From Astropecten irregularis (lineage: Eukaryota; Echinodermata; Asteroidea; Paxillosida; Astropectinidae), in the NCBI GenBank assembly GCA_963971285.1, contig OZ020258.1, positions 5,642,001 to 5,706,000 of the forward strand: a stretch of 64,000 bases of DNA. The letters run 5' to 3'. The notes beneath the pieces were generated by a model, which saw nothing but the letters and a program-made list of their open reading frames with translations, did no database searches and was not told where the DNA came from. Shown in pieces: positions 1 through 12,262 of the stretch. Position numbers and translations under genes: made by a program. The stretch's first letter is position 1, and the number at the start of each line of letters is the position of its first letter.

Positions 1-1481
1 TCTCTGGAATGGACTGGTTACTTTGTGCCATTCTTATATATTATGAACAATGCATTATTGGTGCAAGATGTTTATTACATATATGTTACTAAGCAAAAAC
101 CTATGAATTACATGTATGTGATATAACAGCAGTGATAAGAACAGTGTCTTTAGTCTGGAGAATTCATGTTTACGTACAGTGAAAGAATTCAGTGTACCAG
201 ATATTGTTCAATTTAAACTTGCGAAAGGCTTATTGCATACATGTTGATGTACATTACAGTAGTAGGAAACCCAGCATGCATGCATACTGTACATATGTAT
301 GTACAATACGTTGCACTGAAATGTGAACACATGTACTCATGTACGTATTGTAATTAAAATTTACATGTAGGATTTTCACCATGTACGCACTACGCACACA
401 TTTGATCATACATGTAGGCCTACTGCACTGTGCAAGGTTTAATTTAATTACCGTACTTGCCAATTTAGTCATGAATACTCTACATGTACATGTGTCCTGT
501 ACATAATACATGTACCATGTACAATCAGTCTGCATTTGTAATTTGTGTACATACATATATGTTGATGTTTACATGTACATGTAAGTCAACAAATGTAAGA
601 TATTGATAAGAATTCTAAGTACATGTTATGCAGCCGTGTAAGGCAAGATGGAACTGTATACACTGTATGCATCTCTACATGAAGTCATGAACATTGTTTC
701 TCTAGTTATAACTTATCTCGGTGATTAATTCATACAGTAGTTATTCATCGTGGAAATATTTACAAAAGTGCTTGTGAATAATCATCAATTGATATTCCAT
801 GAACAACAGTTCATAATCTAGTACCAAGGGAGATATTCATGCATATTCATTGACCTAATTCATGAATATGCATGCATTTAGTGAGCCAGACCAGTCCTGA
901 GGCCTACATGTGTACGGGTAAAATATGCACGGGTGAAATATATGTTCTGTACATGTACACTACATGTAGGCATATATATACATTGTACTGTACATGTTCA
1001 GGCAATGCATGTTTTGAATTTGTCCAAATGCTGGCAAATCCGTTTCACTTTCTACTTCATTCAATGTACATATACAATTTCAGATTCTTTATTAGGAATT
1101 GAATCCTAATCATGGCTAGTTACAGAAAATAGACTTTGCTGGAGACTGGAGGTCCACAATCACTTTGCTATCAACATATTTGAAAGAAACTATTAACATT
1201 AGGGATGTGAAACTTCAGATATAAATCTGAATTCCGATAATTTATTGTTTAAATAGATTTTAACTCAGATTTTCAGCTTTTTTGTACACCTGCTACAATA
1301 AGTACATACATGTACATGTATCATCTACAGGAACTTTTACATTTCAGCTTTTTCCTTGGAATGTTCAGATTTTTTTTGGTGTGGCCACTCACATCCCTAA
1401 AAGATGTAATAAATACACGTATGTCAGATCCAGTCAGTTTCCCATGTGGTTATTTGTTTATCATTTAAGACTACATGTGTA
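1..1481. other. Upstream or intronic sequence, no gene seen
   Basis: No exon, RNA gene or clear element was recognised. The stretch is AT-rich and unusually dense in TGTACATG/TACATGTA words, for example around 481-580 and 930-1000. The short open frames here have no recognisable protein features. It may be the 5' part of the NRBP gene's first intron or intergenic DNA. Confidence 0.5.
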
Positions 1482-1900
1482 TAAAGCCCTGTCTGCACTA
1501 GACTTTTTTGGGGCGAAGTTACCGAGACGCTGGGTACTTTACCCATTTTAAGTTCAGTGCGGATGTCTCAGGAAGTCTACCTCTCAGTTACTTTGCCCAT
1601 GGAGGAAGGAAATTTCATGCTTTGCCCGAGCCGCGCGGGTATTTCTACCGGGTAGAACTTCTGCCCGGGTAGAATGCCCGAGACACTTTACCCGAGACGA
1701 AAAGTCCAGTGCGGACAGTGCAAGTCGGGTACCCTCATGAGCCTAGTATTGTCAGCTCGGTAATTCTTCCGCGCGTGCACGGTTAAGTTACCCGAGTCGA
1801 AAGTCCAAGTGCGGACACTGGTAATATTTGGCCATTTTTCATTTACCCATCGGCTCGGTTAAATCCCCGGAAAAAAAAGTTCAGTGTGGACAGGGATTTA
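1482..1900. mobile_element. MITE-like element with ~28-bp imperfect terminal inverted repeats
   Basis: The left end (TAAAGCCCTGTCTGCACT...) and right end (...AGTGTGGACAGGGATTTA) are inverted complements with a few mismatches. The interior is clearly more GC-rich than the flanks and repeats CCCGAG/CTCGGG and GTGCGGAC words. No transposase frame is visible, so it is non-autonomous. The family is not identified. Confidence 0.7.
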
Positions 1901-2430
1901 GAAAGTAGATGCAGTCAGTGCTGTATTAAGTGTAAGCTGCTGCACACTCATGTAATGTGCATGTACAGTGTAGGACATGTGGACATGTGAGGGGAGGAAC
2001 AAAAGCCTGTTGGTATGGAGTTGGGGCCTTGGACCTTCAAGGCTATAGGTCCTACTGTTCATTTGATTTGTGGTGTCTTCTGGGCACCTTGTATTGGCAC
2101 GTACTGTACATTCTACCTGCAACAAGGAATATTTCTGGATTGTGAGAAAAAAAAAAGAGAAACAAAACTACACGTACACATAGTTTGCTGTGAAATTCTT
2201 ACCCAAAAAACATGACCTTTCACCCATTTGTTATTAATTTTTTGATGTCATGAAAAGAGACCTGGATAAACCACAGGCAGGGGGCAGTTTCAGTTCTTGT
2301 GCAGGCATGTGAACTGTATGATGACATGGCCCTGTATACTGACCCTGTCAATTTTGGATTTTGAATTGACATGAGAAATAAGCATGGATAAACTAAATTG
2401 CAAATTGATGGATGGAACCACACATTGCAA
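1901..2430. other. No feature recognised
   Basis: AT-rich sequence with scattered stops in all frames. The three overlapping short frames at 1898-2215 look non-coding. Confidence 0.4.
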
Positions 2431-2608
2431 TAGGCCTTACCGTATTCATGGGGCATCCATTTTTGTCACCTTTCTTGTAGGCCTATACCCCTCGGAAAAG
2501 ATAACACCCGTTCTAAAAACTAAACAGGTACCGGGGTACTTTGAATCCAAGCCTCGGTTTGATTGCACTGCTTCTAATGCAGCATTATGCACCGTGTATA
2601 AGGCCTAT
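2431..2608. mobile_element. M5 element, copy 1
   Basis: An inverted-repeat element that starts near TAGGCCTTA and ends near TAAGGCCTA. It contains a long block (about 2480-2590) that reappears in reverse orientation at 46531-46697. The two copies share the ends and the interior words about AAAAGATAACACC, GGTACC and CCAAGCCTCGGTTTGAT. About 178 bp with no coding capacity. Confidence 0.65.
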
Positions 2609-2904
2609 ACGTGGTATACTAACTGGCTAGCAGACTAGCCTACAATAATACTAGATTGCAAATGGCCTCTAAGCTAAACTGTTGGCATGCAAACTGGCCA
2701 GTAGTTCGCAAAGTTTACAAATGGCCTTCTTTTGCATTGGGTGTACGAAAACATACATGCTAAACGTTGTGAATTTCAACACCTTTTCTTTGCATAATGT
2801 CTTGTAGAATTTTATCCCTGTGCACATAGGCCTACATCTTGCACGTGTCACAATATATCTAGGAAAGTTATATACACAGTGCCATTTTTCTGAGTGCGTA
2901 AAAA

Positions 2905-3175
2905 ACCCATGTACCATCGCACAACATTCAATAAATGTTTTGTTAGGGCCTACACCACGTACCATCTGTTTTTTTTACTTGGTTTCCGAAGAAATTTTCG
3001 GGAATGCTGTATGCCTCAAAGTGCCCACCCAGGCAGTAGCTATACAAAATTCCCTACAGTTTCATTTTAATGGTTCCCTACAACCTACAGTGCATCGTCG
3101 TATAGTACCAGTGAAAACTCATTTGATTCATCTAGTTTGTTACAATCAAGTGACCAGTGCTATGCATACATGTAG
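2905..3175 (+). repeat. R1 dispersed repeat, copy 1
   Basis: About 270 bp sharing an ordered series of blocks with 9125-9400: GTACCA.CGCACAACAT, GGTTTCCGAAGAAAT.TTCGGGAA, GTAGCTA..TATACAAAATTC, GTTCCCTACAACC.ACAGT and GTAGTACCA..GAAAACTCA (approximate). Both copies have the same orientation. No protein or RNA gene is recognised, so this is an unidentified interspersed family. Confidence 0.7.
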
Positions 3176-3515
3176 CTCCAAGGTACATGTAGCTACTTAT
3201 TGGAGGTACATGTAGGCCTATATATCACTTTCGTCATTGTATGTTGGCTCATACGCAAGCATCATGCGATCAAGTCTTGACCAATCAAATAACAAACTAC
3301 TATTGATGGTACTGTATACGTAGATGGTTTGACCAAAAGTTTCAATCTAGAGCTGTCAGACTCCACAAATTTTTAAACATCTAGAAGTGAGATGATGGGC
3401 TGACTTGACTGTCTGTCCTAAACTGCAGGTGTGACTTTGCACTGAGCTCTAAGTATCATAGGATCTGCCATGACGTCTGCTGAAGCTTGACATTTTACAA
3501 GTATATGCCTATATT

Positions 3516-4513
3516 ACCGTGTTTACACTTGATACCGCGAGGGCGATCAGATCCCGCGAGGGCGATCAAAGGGCGATCAACGATGAGTGTAAACGCTCGC
3601 GCGATCAGGATCCGATCCCGGGATGAAGAGGGATCTGATCCACCTCTCGGGAAGGATCGGATCCGGTTCCGATCTCGCGTGCGGGATCAATGTTTGAGTG
3701 TAAACGCAACGCGGGATCGGATCCTGCAATTTACAGTGACAGCATCCGGTGCAAGCATGGTCAAGCGCGCGAAAACAGTCCGTATTTTTCCAGCGATTAC
3801 GAGTACACACACCACATGTACACCGTACGTGTATTGTTTATTGCACAATGCCCAGACAGCATGATCCAAGATACAAACAACGTTACGCTGGTACCCAACA
3901 TATGAGCCGCACGTACGTGTGCCTATTAAGCGATAACTGGTACTTACAACTTTCGTTCTCCTTTTCATGTCTTCATGATAATTTCGCTCGCCGTTCCCAA
4001 GCTTAAAACCCGTTCATGTACATTGTGATTTTTTCTTAAAGGGTATACTCTCTAGCATGATATAGCCATTTTGATGTAGTAGTTTTATAGGCCAGTGTTT
4101 TTTTCCCGAGTAAATTCGTGTGGAAAACATCGACTTTTTTTTGACAACATGGCAGTCACGTTATACAAGATGGCGAATGAAGGGATATTCGCGGTCGGCT
4201 GTGGATACACGAGAGTTGACTGGACAAACTGGATGGCACCACTCGAAACATAGCGATGTTTAACACAATCTCACAGAGCTTGGAGAAAATGGGATTTGTG
4301 AAGACCGTCTGAGAAATGTAAGACCACAGAAAAATATACGATCGGTTTGTTTTCGCGCGAAATGAATAACCTTTGAACGCTTGCTTCCGTTGTCCAACGC
4401 ACGATCACTGCGCGATCAGGTTCAAGTATAAACGCGGCATGGATCAGATCCCTCGAGCTTGATCGCGACCGCAGGATCGGATCCTCCGTTGCGCGATCAA
4501 GTGTAAACACGGT
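3516..4513. mobile_element. ~1-kb TIR element rich in GATC/GGATCC words
   Basis: A perfect 17-bp inverted repeat bounds the element: ACCGTGTTTACACTTGA at 3516-3532 and its complement at 4497-4513. The subterminal regions (3540-3740 and 4390-4500) contain many copies of GATC, GGATCC and CGATC and repeated AGTGTAAACGC words, mostly in inverted arrangement. The interior (about 3750-4380) is unrelated unique sequence without a transposase frame, and the 122-aa minus frame at 4271-4639 crosses the element end. A non-autonomous DNA transposon is the best reading. No clean target duplication could be fixed. Confidence 0.75.
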
Positions 4514-4764
4514 GTATGTCACCTGGCAATTAATGCTTAGCCAGCGGTGATCATCTTCAATAATGAATAAGATCTTACATGCAAATTCAAGGCCAACTAC
4601 ATGTTCATGTATGCCTATCTTCCAATCCAGCCATATCATTTGTTGATTTCATTTACCTTCATTGGCACAGGATATACATTATGTACAGTACAATTTTTAC
4701 ATGTACATGATTTCAATTTTCCCCAAATGGGCAATTCCACGGTCACCTACTCTGACCCTTTCCC

Positions 4765-4978
4765 TTGACCAAAAACAATTTTGATCTTCTAGAGAATCAA
4801 AATTAACAGTGGTGAAAATTTTTTTTAAATACTGTGGGCATTTTCACTGTTTTCTCAAAAAGTGGGCACCGTATGGGACTGGGAATTTCACAGATGATTG
4901 TTACTGTATCTTCCTTTATATTTTTGCCCATATGAATCTGCATTTCTTTGACAAAAACCAAAATATTATATTACCGTG
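4765..4978 (-). mobile_element. M1 element, 5'-truncated fragment
   Basis: It carries the family's conserved blocks TTTTCACTGTTTTCTCAAAAAGTGGGCACCGTATGGGACTG (approximate), CAGATGATTGTTACTGTATC and TGCATTTCTTTGACAAAAACC. The opposite end is missing. Strand is arbitrary. Confidence 0.65.
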
Positions 4979-7533
4979 GCATTAATTAAAGACACATTTT
5001 GAATGTCCATATTTAAATACATGTATACAGAAGACAGACAACACTCTCAGTATTTCAATTGCAAGTTCATTGGTTTGGAGGATGTTTACACAGGTTGTGC
5101 ATGACCCTATGGGAACGAATGTCTCCCTAAAAGTAGCCATCCTTGGTTATTATAAAATTTCATTAATCTTTTCAAAAATTTGACCCTTCAAAATGATTGT
5201 GATGAAAAAAAAATGGACAGTTTCTTTGAAAGAAAAAAAGAAAGAAGAGATTATGAAAAGCGGTGCGGAGCCGACCTCATTTAGAAATTATTGAAACCCT
5301 GAATTGCTGGAGGTAATTTGAGTGCAGGGTTTTGCACAATATGTCAGTCTTGCGAAGGTTACTTCTCAATCAGAAATTTCAACAAACTGAACAGGAAAAA
5401 AACCCACAGAGGATCATGGCGCATTGACTCAATAAAAATCGTATTAGAGATCTACAGGGACCTATATTAAAGGGCGGCTGCAGTGCTTTATTTTAGTCAG
5501 GTTATTTTATTGCCTTCATACAGAGAATATACTGACAGATAATGAATGGCAAGTCTTATTTTGGTTTCAAACCAGCATTTGGTTTTCCTTTGAATGGCTT
5601 TGTAAAACGGGGGATTTTCATGCATACTCATGTAGGGAACCAACAGCAAAAATATAATGAAAAAACATAAGAAATGAAGAGGCAAACTTGACCCACAGAA
5701 ATATATATTTTTTTTAAATTACACCACCAGTTCAGTCAAAGGAACATATTCGGCAAAATAAAACCCATGAGGAAGAAAAGGTCTGTCAGAAAACCTATAA
5801 AACAACCGCAACTTTCTGTGCACAAATCAATTGGGTTATTGCTCTCAGTTCCCCGATGACATCACAGTTTTGCTCATGAATATGGAAATGCTAATTAGCA
5901 TACAAACCAAAAAACCTGTTTTTAACCCTCAATCAGTGTGAGGAACAGGGTAAAATCACAGTACCCATGGACAGTTTTTTAATTGGTACATGTTCAAGCC
6001 ATAATATTCCCATTGCAGAGACCCTCTAAGATTGGTCTACATGTGTATGGTAGATATCAGGTTGATTGCGCAATATCTAGCATTATTGTTGCAGACATCA
6101 GGCCTTTCATTTGTTCAATATCAGCTTACTGTGTACATACTAGATGGATACTGCTCATACATACGTGTACACATGTATGGGCATGATACTTTAAATACAG
6201 TGTACGTGTAGGCCTACAATGTACATTTTTACATACAACATAGCTAAACGGCAAAGATTGTGGAGGGCTGGAGGTTCGTAATTTGTTTCAAAAACAAGTG
6301 TCTAAAAAATAATATCCAGGATCATAATTTAGAAGAAAAATATTACGATGAGTTTGGTGAAATCGACCGATATTTCTGTGCTGATCGCTTTTGACGGTGT
6401 GTATACAATTTTCATGACTGTGAATACATACTACCTGTATCATCTATGTACGTATACATACATGTGCATTGCCTGTGACACATGTAACATTAAACATTTA
6501 GTTCTTAATAAAAGTATCTCTGTTGATTGAAAAAGAAATAAAAACACTGATACTTGTCATTGCTTAAATTATGTGCAATACAGAATGTATTAGTATGTAA
6601 ACTTGCTCTTAAGAAGGAAAAAACAAACAGTTTTCACTGAAACATGCTTTAAAAAAGTCAATGTTGCTTATTTATGATGTCAAGGCCACATTTTATGATC
6701 CTGTTTTGGATCAGGGGTGAGCATTTTTGAAATATGAATGCCCAACCCAAGGGCAAGCTTGTCGTGAGCTAAAAGGATACAGTGTTACTGTTAGTTTCCC
6801 ACAGAAACGAGTGTGAAAACCATGCGAGATTGAACTTGGAATTAAAGCCTGTAATATACAGGGAGAGGTCATTTTGAGGCCAGGTGGGAATCATGCATGG
6901 TTGAGTTATCCCTAGGAATTGGCGCTATTATTATGAAAAGGCATATCTATATGTCTGGCCATGGTCAAGACTGATGCATAGACACTTGCAAACAATTACT
7001 GTGTAAATGTTTGTACAAATTGCGTGTACATGTCCACAGTTGTGTATTATTTCAATATTACTCTGGTCATGCATGTGTGTATATGTACTAATACTGTGTA
7101 TTGTGCATGTTCATGTAGGCTACTCTAAAAGGAATTCACTGGAAACGTCACTGCTGTGAAATATTTACGATCTACAAGTTTTTTTGAAATCTTTGTTTAG
7201 TCTACAGAATTTTTATCTGTAAATTTTTGTTCTTGTATGATTTATAAATGAAGCTGCTTCTTCAATTCCAACAACTTAGATAAAAATTGGTTTTGGAAAA
7301 CATTGTCAACTATGGGTATTTTAAGAATGCATTTCACTTCATATGGTAGCAAAAATTGTGTCATTTTATTGTACATAAATGTACGTCATTGTGTCATAAA
7401 TTTCACAGGCCTATTCTAAAATTAAAACTGCATTACGTATGATACACATGTCACATGAGTTGAAAACAGAAAAACATAAACAAATTGTTAATTGTAGAAA
7501 TTATGATTGGGATTGGTAAATTTTGTGTACCTC
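4979..7533. other. 2.5 kb with no recognised feature
   Basis: AT-rich, with a few poly(A)/poly(T) runs and TACATGTA clusters (6160-6240, 7010-7110). No exon-like conserved frame, tRNA or clear inverted repeat was seen. A missing upstream exon of the NRBP gene could in principle lie here, but I could not find its acidic stretch or the basic run expected before the first exon found. Confidence 0.45.
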
Positions 7534-7955
7534 TTTAAAAGATAACATCATACAGTACTTGGTTAGTATACTAAAACAGAAATCTCCACAGACATGACAT
7601 ATTTACCTTCTAACTTTATACAGGGTATAAAGATGGTAACGGTAGAACCATACTGTTAAAATCTTTCTGCCTGAAATGCTGTATAAATTTATCCAGAAAA
7701 GAGTATTAAAAACCAATTGATCGAAATCAGTTTTGACTTTTGATCTCAGGGTGAGATCAAAACTCAAATAGATTTGAAAATACTGTGGACGTTTTTTCAC
7801 TGTTTTCTCAAAAAGTGGGCACCGTATAGTATCGGAAGTCCTGTGAATTTCACGGATGACTGTTCTGTACTGTATCTTCCTTGATATTTTTGCCCATGAA
7901 TAGATCTGCATTTCTTTGACACAAACCAAAGTACATGTATGAAGCCCCCTTTAAT
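7534..7955. mobile_element. M1 element, near full length
   Basis: It begins TTTAAAAGATAACATCATAC and ends near CCAAAGTACATG...CCCTTTAA. All typical internal blocks occur in order: AACAGAAATCTCCACAG, AGGGTATAAAGATGGT, TGCCTGAAATGCTGTAT, TTTTCTCAAAAAGTGGGCACC and TGCATTTCTTTGACA. Non-coding. Confidence 0.75.
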
Positions 7956-8079
7956 ATAGAATCTCATAGGATTCAGGGCATACATGTACATCATGTACAT
8001 ACAGTAACACATGTACAGCTGAATTAGTGTTCATTTAATTTATGCACAATTTGGTTGATTGTGTTGTCTGCTTTTGCAG

Positions 8080-8761
8080 AATTTCATTGGCCTTGGGAAT
8101 GTACAATGTAGTCTGCTAAAAGCACCATGTGCAAACTGCATAATTGATGTTTCCATCCCAAACCTTTCAAATCGGATTTAAAAGGTTTTTGAACTCCCGA
8201 TGGTGTGTTTTTGTGAAGGGAACTATACTAGCATGGATGGGGACCATAAGGCCTAAAAAAAAATTGTTGTGTTGCCCTCAAGTGGAAAAATTAAAATTTT
8301 GGGTTGGTCGGTCGATTTATTTTATTTATTTTTTTGGCAGACTTTCAAACATTTAAGAATAAATACAGGATGTACATGTATGGTCACCAGGGCTTATAAA
8401 TCAACGGTCTTGGGTCGTTTTGAGGAGACACACTTTTTTACTGTTAAATCTTACATTTTCTGTCAAAAATGGGAGTTTTTATACTTAAGGACTCGGAGAA
8501 AAAAAAAAAAAAAAAATCTCAGACCCAAAGTTTTGGCATTTTACTTTCGGTCGCTGAGGGCAACACAACAATTTTTTATTTTAGGCCTTATGGTCCCATC
8601 CATGCTAGTATCGTTCCCTTCACAAAAACACACCATTGGGAGTTCAAAAACCTTTTACATGTAAATCCGATTTGAAAGGTTTGGGATGGAAACATCAATT
8701 ATGTAGTTTGCACATGGTGCTTTTAGCAGACAACATGTACATTCCCAAGGCCAATGAAATT
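8080..8761. mobile_element. Foldback element with ~200-bp arms
   Basis: The left arm (8080-8281) and right arm (8555-8761) are long imperfect inverted complements. On the left are ATTTCATTGGCCTTGGGAAT, GCACCATGTGCAAACT, CATCCCAAACCTTTCAAATC, TAGCATGGATGGGGACCATA and GTTGTGTTGCCCTCA; the right arm has the complements in reverse order. The centre of about 270 bp contains an A17 run near 8500. No protein is encoded, and the 131-aa frame here is an accident of the arms. It is a MITE or foldback transposon. Confidence 0.85.
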
Positions 8762-8774
8762 TTTTTTTAGGCCT

Positions 8775-8911
8775 AATAGCACTGCGCACTTGTGCTAAAA
8801 ATAGCACCGAACCTCGGACAAACATTGCAACCGGCCATGCAAAAGTGTGGTGAGTGGGGGTATATGTGCGCGTGCATGCATGATGTGACGTCATTAGTGC
8901 AGAACGCTATT
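8775..8911. mobile_element. M4 element, short copy
   Basis: The ends are AATAGCACTGCGCAC and GTGCAGAACGCTATT, degenerate versions of the 15-bp ends at 44242-44465. The interior shares AACATTGCAACC and TGACGTCATTAGTGC. It appears to sit inside a second, broken copy of the foldback element at 8080-8761, because 8912-9015 resumes with that family's words (ATGGTGTGTTTTTGTGAAG, TACTAGCATGGATG). Confidence 0.7.
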
Positions 8912-9124
8912 GGGACCATAATTGATGGTTCCATCTAAACCTCTGTAGATAAAAAGGTTTTATGGTGTGTTTTTGTGAAGAGAAAGATACTAGCATGGAT
9001 GAGAGCCCATGGTACATGCACATTTAGTTGTTAAATGGCGTACCATGTTTTGTACACATGACGGGACGTACATGTATGGTGCCATACGTCCTTGAGTGTG
9101 TACATTGTACAGTGTACATGTATA

Positions 9125-9400
9125 CATTTATGTACCACCGCACAACATCTAACTGTTTTCGTATACCACATAGGCCTACCGTCTGGTATTTTTAGGTTTC
9201 CGAAGAAATCTTCGGGAAGGCTGTCCAAATCCTTGACTGCAAACGTGTCGAGCTATGCGCTCGGGCCGTAGCTACATGTATACAAAATTCGCTTCGGTTT
9301 CGTTTACACTGTTCCCTACAACCCACAGTCCAGAGTGGATGCATGGTTGCGTAGTACCAACGAAAACTCAATGCAGCAAGTTCCATCCCAGTGCTAATAC
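9125..9400 (+). repeat. R1 dispersed repeat, copy 2
   Basis: Second copy of the repeat at 2905-3175. It keeps GGTTTCCGAAGAAAT, ACATGTATACAAAATTCGC and TTCCCTACAACCCACAGT in the same order. Divergence between the copies is considerable, so this is an old family. Confidence 0.7.
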
Positions 9401-9434
9401 GTACATTACATTTACAAACACCGTACAATAACAG

Positions 9435-9720
9435 GTTAAAGGTAGTATCATACTTTGGTAAGAAGCCAAAACAGAAATGTTCACAGATTTACGTATAACT
9501 TACAGGGTATGAAGATGGTGGTGGTAGAAACATACCATTAACATTTTTCCGCCTGAAATGGTGTATTTATCCAGAAATTAGTAAAACAAGGACCGAAAAT
9601 CTTTTTGATCTTTTAAAAGATCGAAAATAAAGGAGAAAAGACTTAAGAAATACTGTGGCTGTTTTTCACTGTTTTCTCAAAAAGTGGGAATCGTATGGGA
9701 CTGACATTTTCACAGATGGT
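9435..9720. mobile_element. M1 element, truncated at one end
   Basis: It begins TTAAAGGTAGTATCATACTTTGG, continues through AACTTACAGGGTATGAAGATGG and TTTTTCACTGTTTTCTCAAA, and breaks off after TTTTCACAGATGG, where a (TTA)n-like run follows. Confidence 0.75.
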
Positions 9721-10088
9721 TTATTGTTATTATTATTATCAGACATCTTTGATACAATGTGCGTGTACCGTACAGTGCCTCCACGCGCCACTACTCTAGC
9801 TCCAAGCCTGTCTGTCTGAGGCAGCTCTTACCATGCTTATTACATGCAGCCAGACGTTAGCTGCATGGTATTCGGTATACTGTGTGCAATAATTCAATTT
9901 AAGCCATCTCCTTAGAAAGCTAGACAGAAGAAGCCAGACTGTGTTGATTCTTAACAATGCAATCTACACACATAATGTACATTATTGGACACGTCGCACA
10001 ACGTATCATGCATCATGGAGAGTTGGTAAAAATCTGAATTAATGTAATTAATTCTGCCTTCGAAACAAGAAAGCGTATAACTTAAAAG

Positions 10089-10463
10089 TTAAAGGGATGG
10101 TACAGAATTGGTAAGATAAAATACACTTCAAGATCACAGATTCACATAAAACTTACACAGTATAATGGTTATGATAGTGAAAAAACATCCCATGAAATGT
10201 TTTTGTCTGAAATGCCATATTCGTTGAGAAATAAATGAAACTATTTTCCGATTGGAATAAATCATTTCGAAGTGTTTTTTTCATTCATTGAAATGTGTAC
10301 CGGTAAACGGGTTTTCACTATTTTCTTGTGACCCAGATGGCTGATTGACCTCAAACTTTACAGGTTTGTCAGTTAAGGTACATGTATATGATGGATTACG
10401 TAATGTGCTTTCACTGTCAGCAACGTTTTTGTCGCAAAAAACAGTTCTGTACCATCCCTTTAA
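10089..10463. mobile_element. M1-related element with perfect 19-bp inverted ends
   Basis: TTAAAGGGATGGTACAGAA at 10089-10107 is exactly complementary to the last 19 bases, which end at 10463. The interior shares the M1 words for the 'cacagattcacataaaacttacac' and 'gtctgaaatgccatatt' blocks. At 375 bp this is the best-defined subfamily in the window. Confidence 0.8.
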
Positions 10464-10840
10464 AGATATGATACATGATTGGTAAAGAACAACCGCAGAA
10501 CAGAACAGCATTCAAACTTTGTCTAATCCAGCATGTTCATCAAATAATAAACCTGTGAAAATTTGAGCTCAATCAGATATCTGAGTCATGAGAAAATAGG
10601 GAAAATCCGACTCAATCTTTCTTATAAAATATAAAGAATTGTCTTGATCTTTAATACCCCCAGATCAAAACTGTTTTTGACCTTTGTTTGACTACATGTA
10701 TTTTCTGGATAATTTTATCATTTCAGGCATAAATATTTTAAAGGTATGTTTCTACCATCATCATCTTCATACCATGACAGTTACGTAAATCTGTAAACAT
10801 TTCTGTTTTTGTATGTTACCAATTCTGTATTGTGTCTTTC
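10459..10840. mobile_element. M1-related element, second subfamily
   Basis: It starts TTTAAAGATATGATACATGATTGG and ends ACCAATTCTGTATTGTGTCTTT, so the ends are inverted with mismatches. It abuts and slightly overlaps the preceding element. Its blocks CCTGTGAAAATTTGAGCTCA and ATCTGAGTCATGAGAAAATAG recur at 14540 and 37797, which groups these three copies. Confidence 0.75.
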
Positions 10841-11742
10841 AGCAGTGCACAAAAACCAGTGCACAAAAATTGTGAAGATAGCGATAGGTTTGTTTCAATT
10901 CTCCTAGTTAAATTAGATGTTTGAAGAGATGAAGTGCAAGTGAAAAAAAACCCTTTAAAACAAATTAATTATCAATCAGTTTACAAAAGGCATCACTTCG
11001 ACATTATGGCAAATGCAGCCAAATTGTAGCAGTGGTCTATATAATCCGTCTAATAGTTTATTTTGTTAAACTTTGTTTGCCTATCTTGTATGCTGACATA
11101 AATTATATAATTTTCTGTATCAAAGCGAACTGTGTACAATGCATGGTTGCAAAATTCTTCCTTCTGAATTTGTTATTTAATATAAAAAATAGATTTTTTT
11201 TTCTAATCAATTATATAACGAAACTAAAAATGACTCTGGTTTGTACATGTAGTTTCTTTCTGCAATTATTTTCTAAGTGTAATATTACATTACACTTATT
11301 ACATTATTACAAAAAATATTTTTAAATATTTAAAAATCATACATGTAGGCCTAATCAGTCATCCAGAAATGATATTCTAACTGAGTCTGAAAAAAAAAAT
11401 ACAAACAAAAAAACAACTACAAATATTAGGGTCAATTTAAGGTTACAGATTTGGACTTGAAAAGACCCGTCCCCATTGTTTTTTTCCCCTATGGAGCCTA
11501 GACGGTGTCGCTGTTTATGTATGCCGCAGCACGCTGCCAAAGCATGCACATTTGATTGGGATTTCTGTTTCACATGAATTGAATTGAATCCATGTTGCTT
11601 CAAGGGTACATGCTGAATACTGATCTACATACATGTACCCTTGACAAGATTCTTTCTCTGGCCTTAAAGTGCAGGTCTCCGGTCTCAGTTGCTGAAAGAT
11701 GTACAATTGGCTGAGCAGCTTTTGTCAATTTTATATGACATT
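10841..11742. other. No feature recognised
   Basis: Very AT-rich around 11030-11340, which gives long but meaningless frames. No exon or repeat was identified. Confidence 0.4.
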
Positions 11743-11869
11743 TCAATACAAGTAATAAACTGCACTGCAAACTGCGCATCAATCAAAATATTGACCTGAA
11801 ATATACAAAATGCTTGGAGTTAGGAGGGCCGGAAGCGTTTTGATCCTGGCAGGATCTTTCTCAAAGGCT
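11743..11869 (+). mobile_element. H hairpin element, copy 1 (partial)
   Basis: It starts CAATACAAGTAATAAACTGC and carries GACCTGAAATATACAAAATG and CTTGGAGTTAGGAGGGCC, then GCGTTTTGATCCTGGCAGGATC. The second half of the hairpin seen in the other three copies is lacking. Confidence 0.65.
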
Positions 11870-12137
11870 ACATATGTACATAACAAGAGGACAAGAACAT
11901 ATGCAAGTGAAGATATACTTATAAAATTGATGAGAGGATCAGAACAAAGGGGCCTGGAGTTACCAGGGAAACAGGGAAAGCATGCAATAAGACCGGGAAA
12001 CCACTGGGAGAGGATAGAGGTTGGCAAGTGTGGTCAGGGCGGTAGGGGGAATTTGCTAGGAGATTTGCATATTTGATGATTTTTGTAATATTGCTCAAGT
12101 TGATGGTCCTCGAGGGGCAATATTATAACACTTCAAA

Positions 12138-12262
12138 CATATGATATCTGATATGATATCTGATATGATATCTGATATACATGTATGATGTCTGATATGA
12201 CATCTGATATGACGTCTGATACGACGTCTGATGTGACGTTTGATATGACATCTGATATTATA
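12138..12262. repeat. 12-bp minisatellite (GATATCTGATAT)
   Basis: About ten tandem units of GATATCTGATAT with drift to GATGTC, GACATC and GACGTC. Every unit contains a palindromic hexamer, so the array is rich in short self-complementary sites. An antisense frame shows this as an Arg/His/Ile repeat, with no sign of real coding. Confidence 0.85.

Noticed and set aside
4271-4639. 122-codon minus frame
   Set aside because: Crosses the end of the TIR element at 4513 and has no recognisable domain.
8269-8664. 131-codon frame with a Lys run
   Set aside because: Lies wholly within the foldback element, and the Lys run is an A17 tract.
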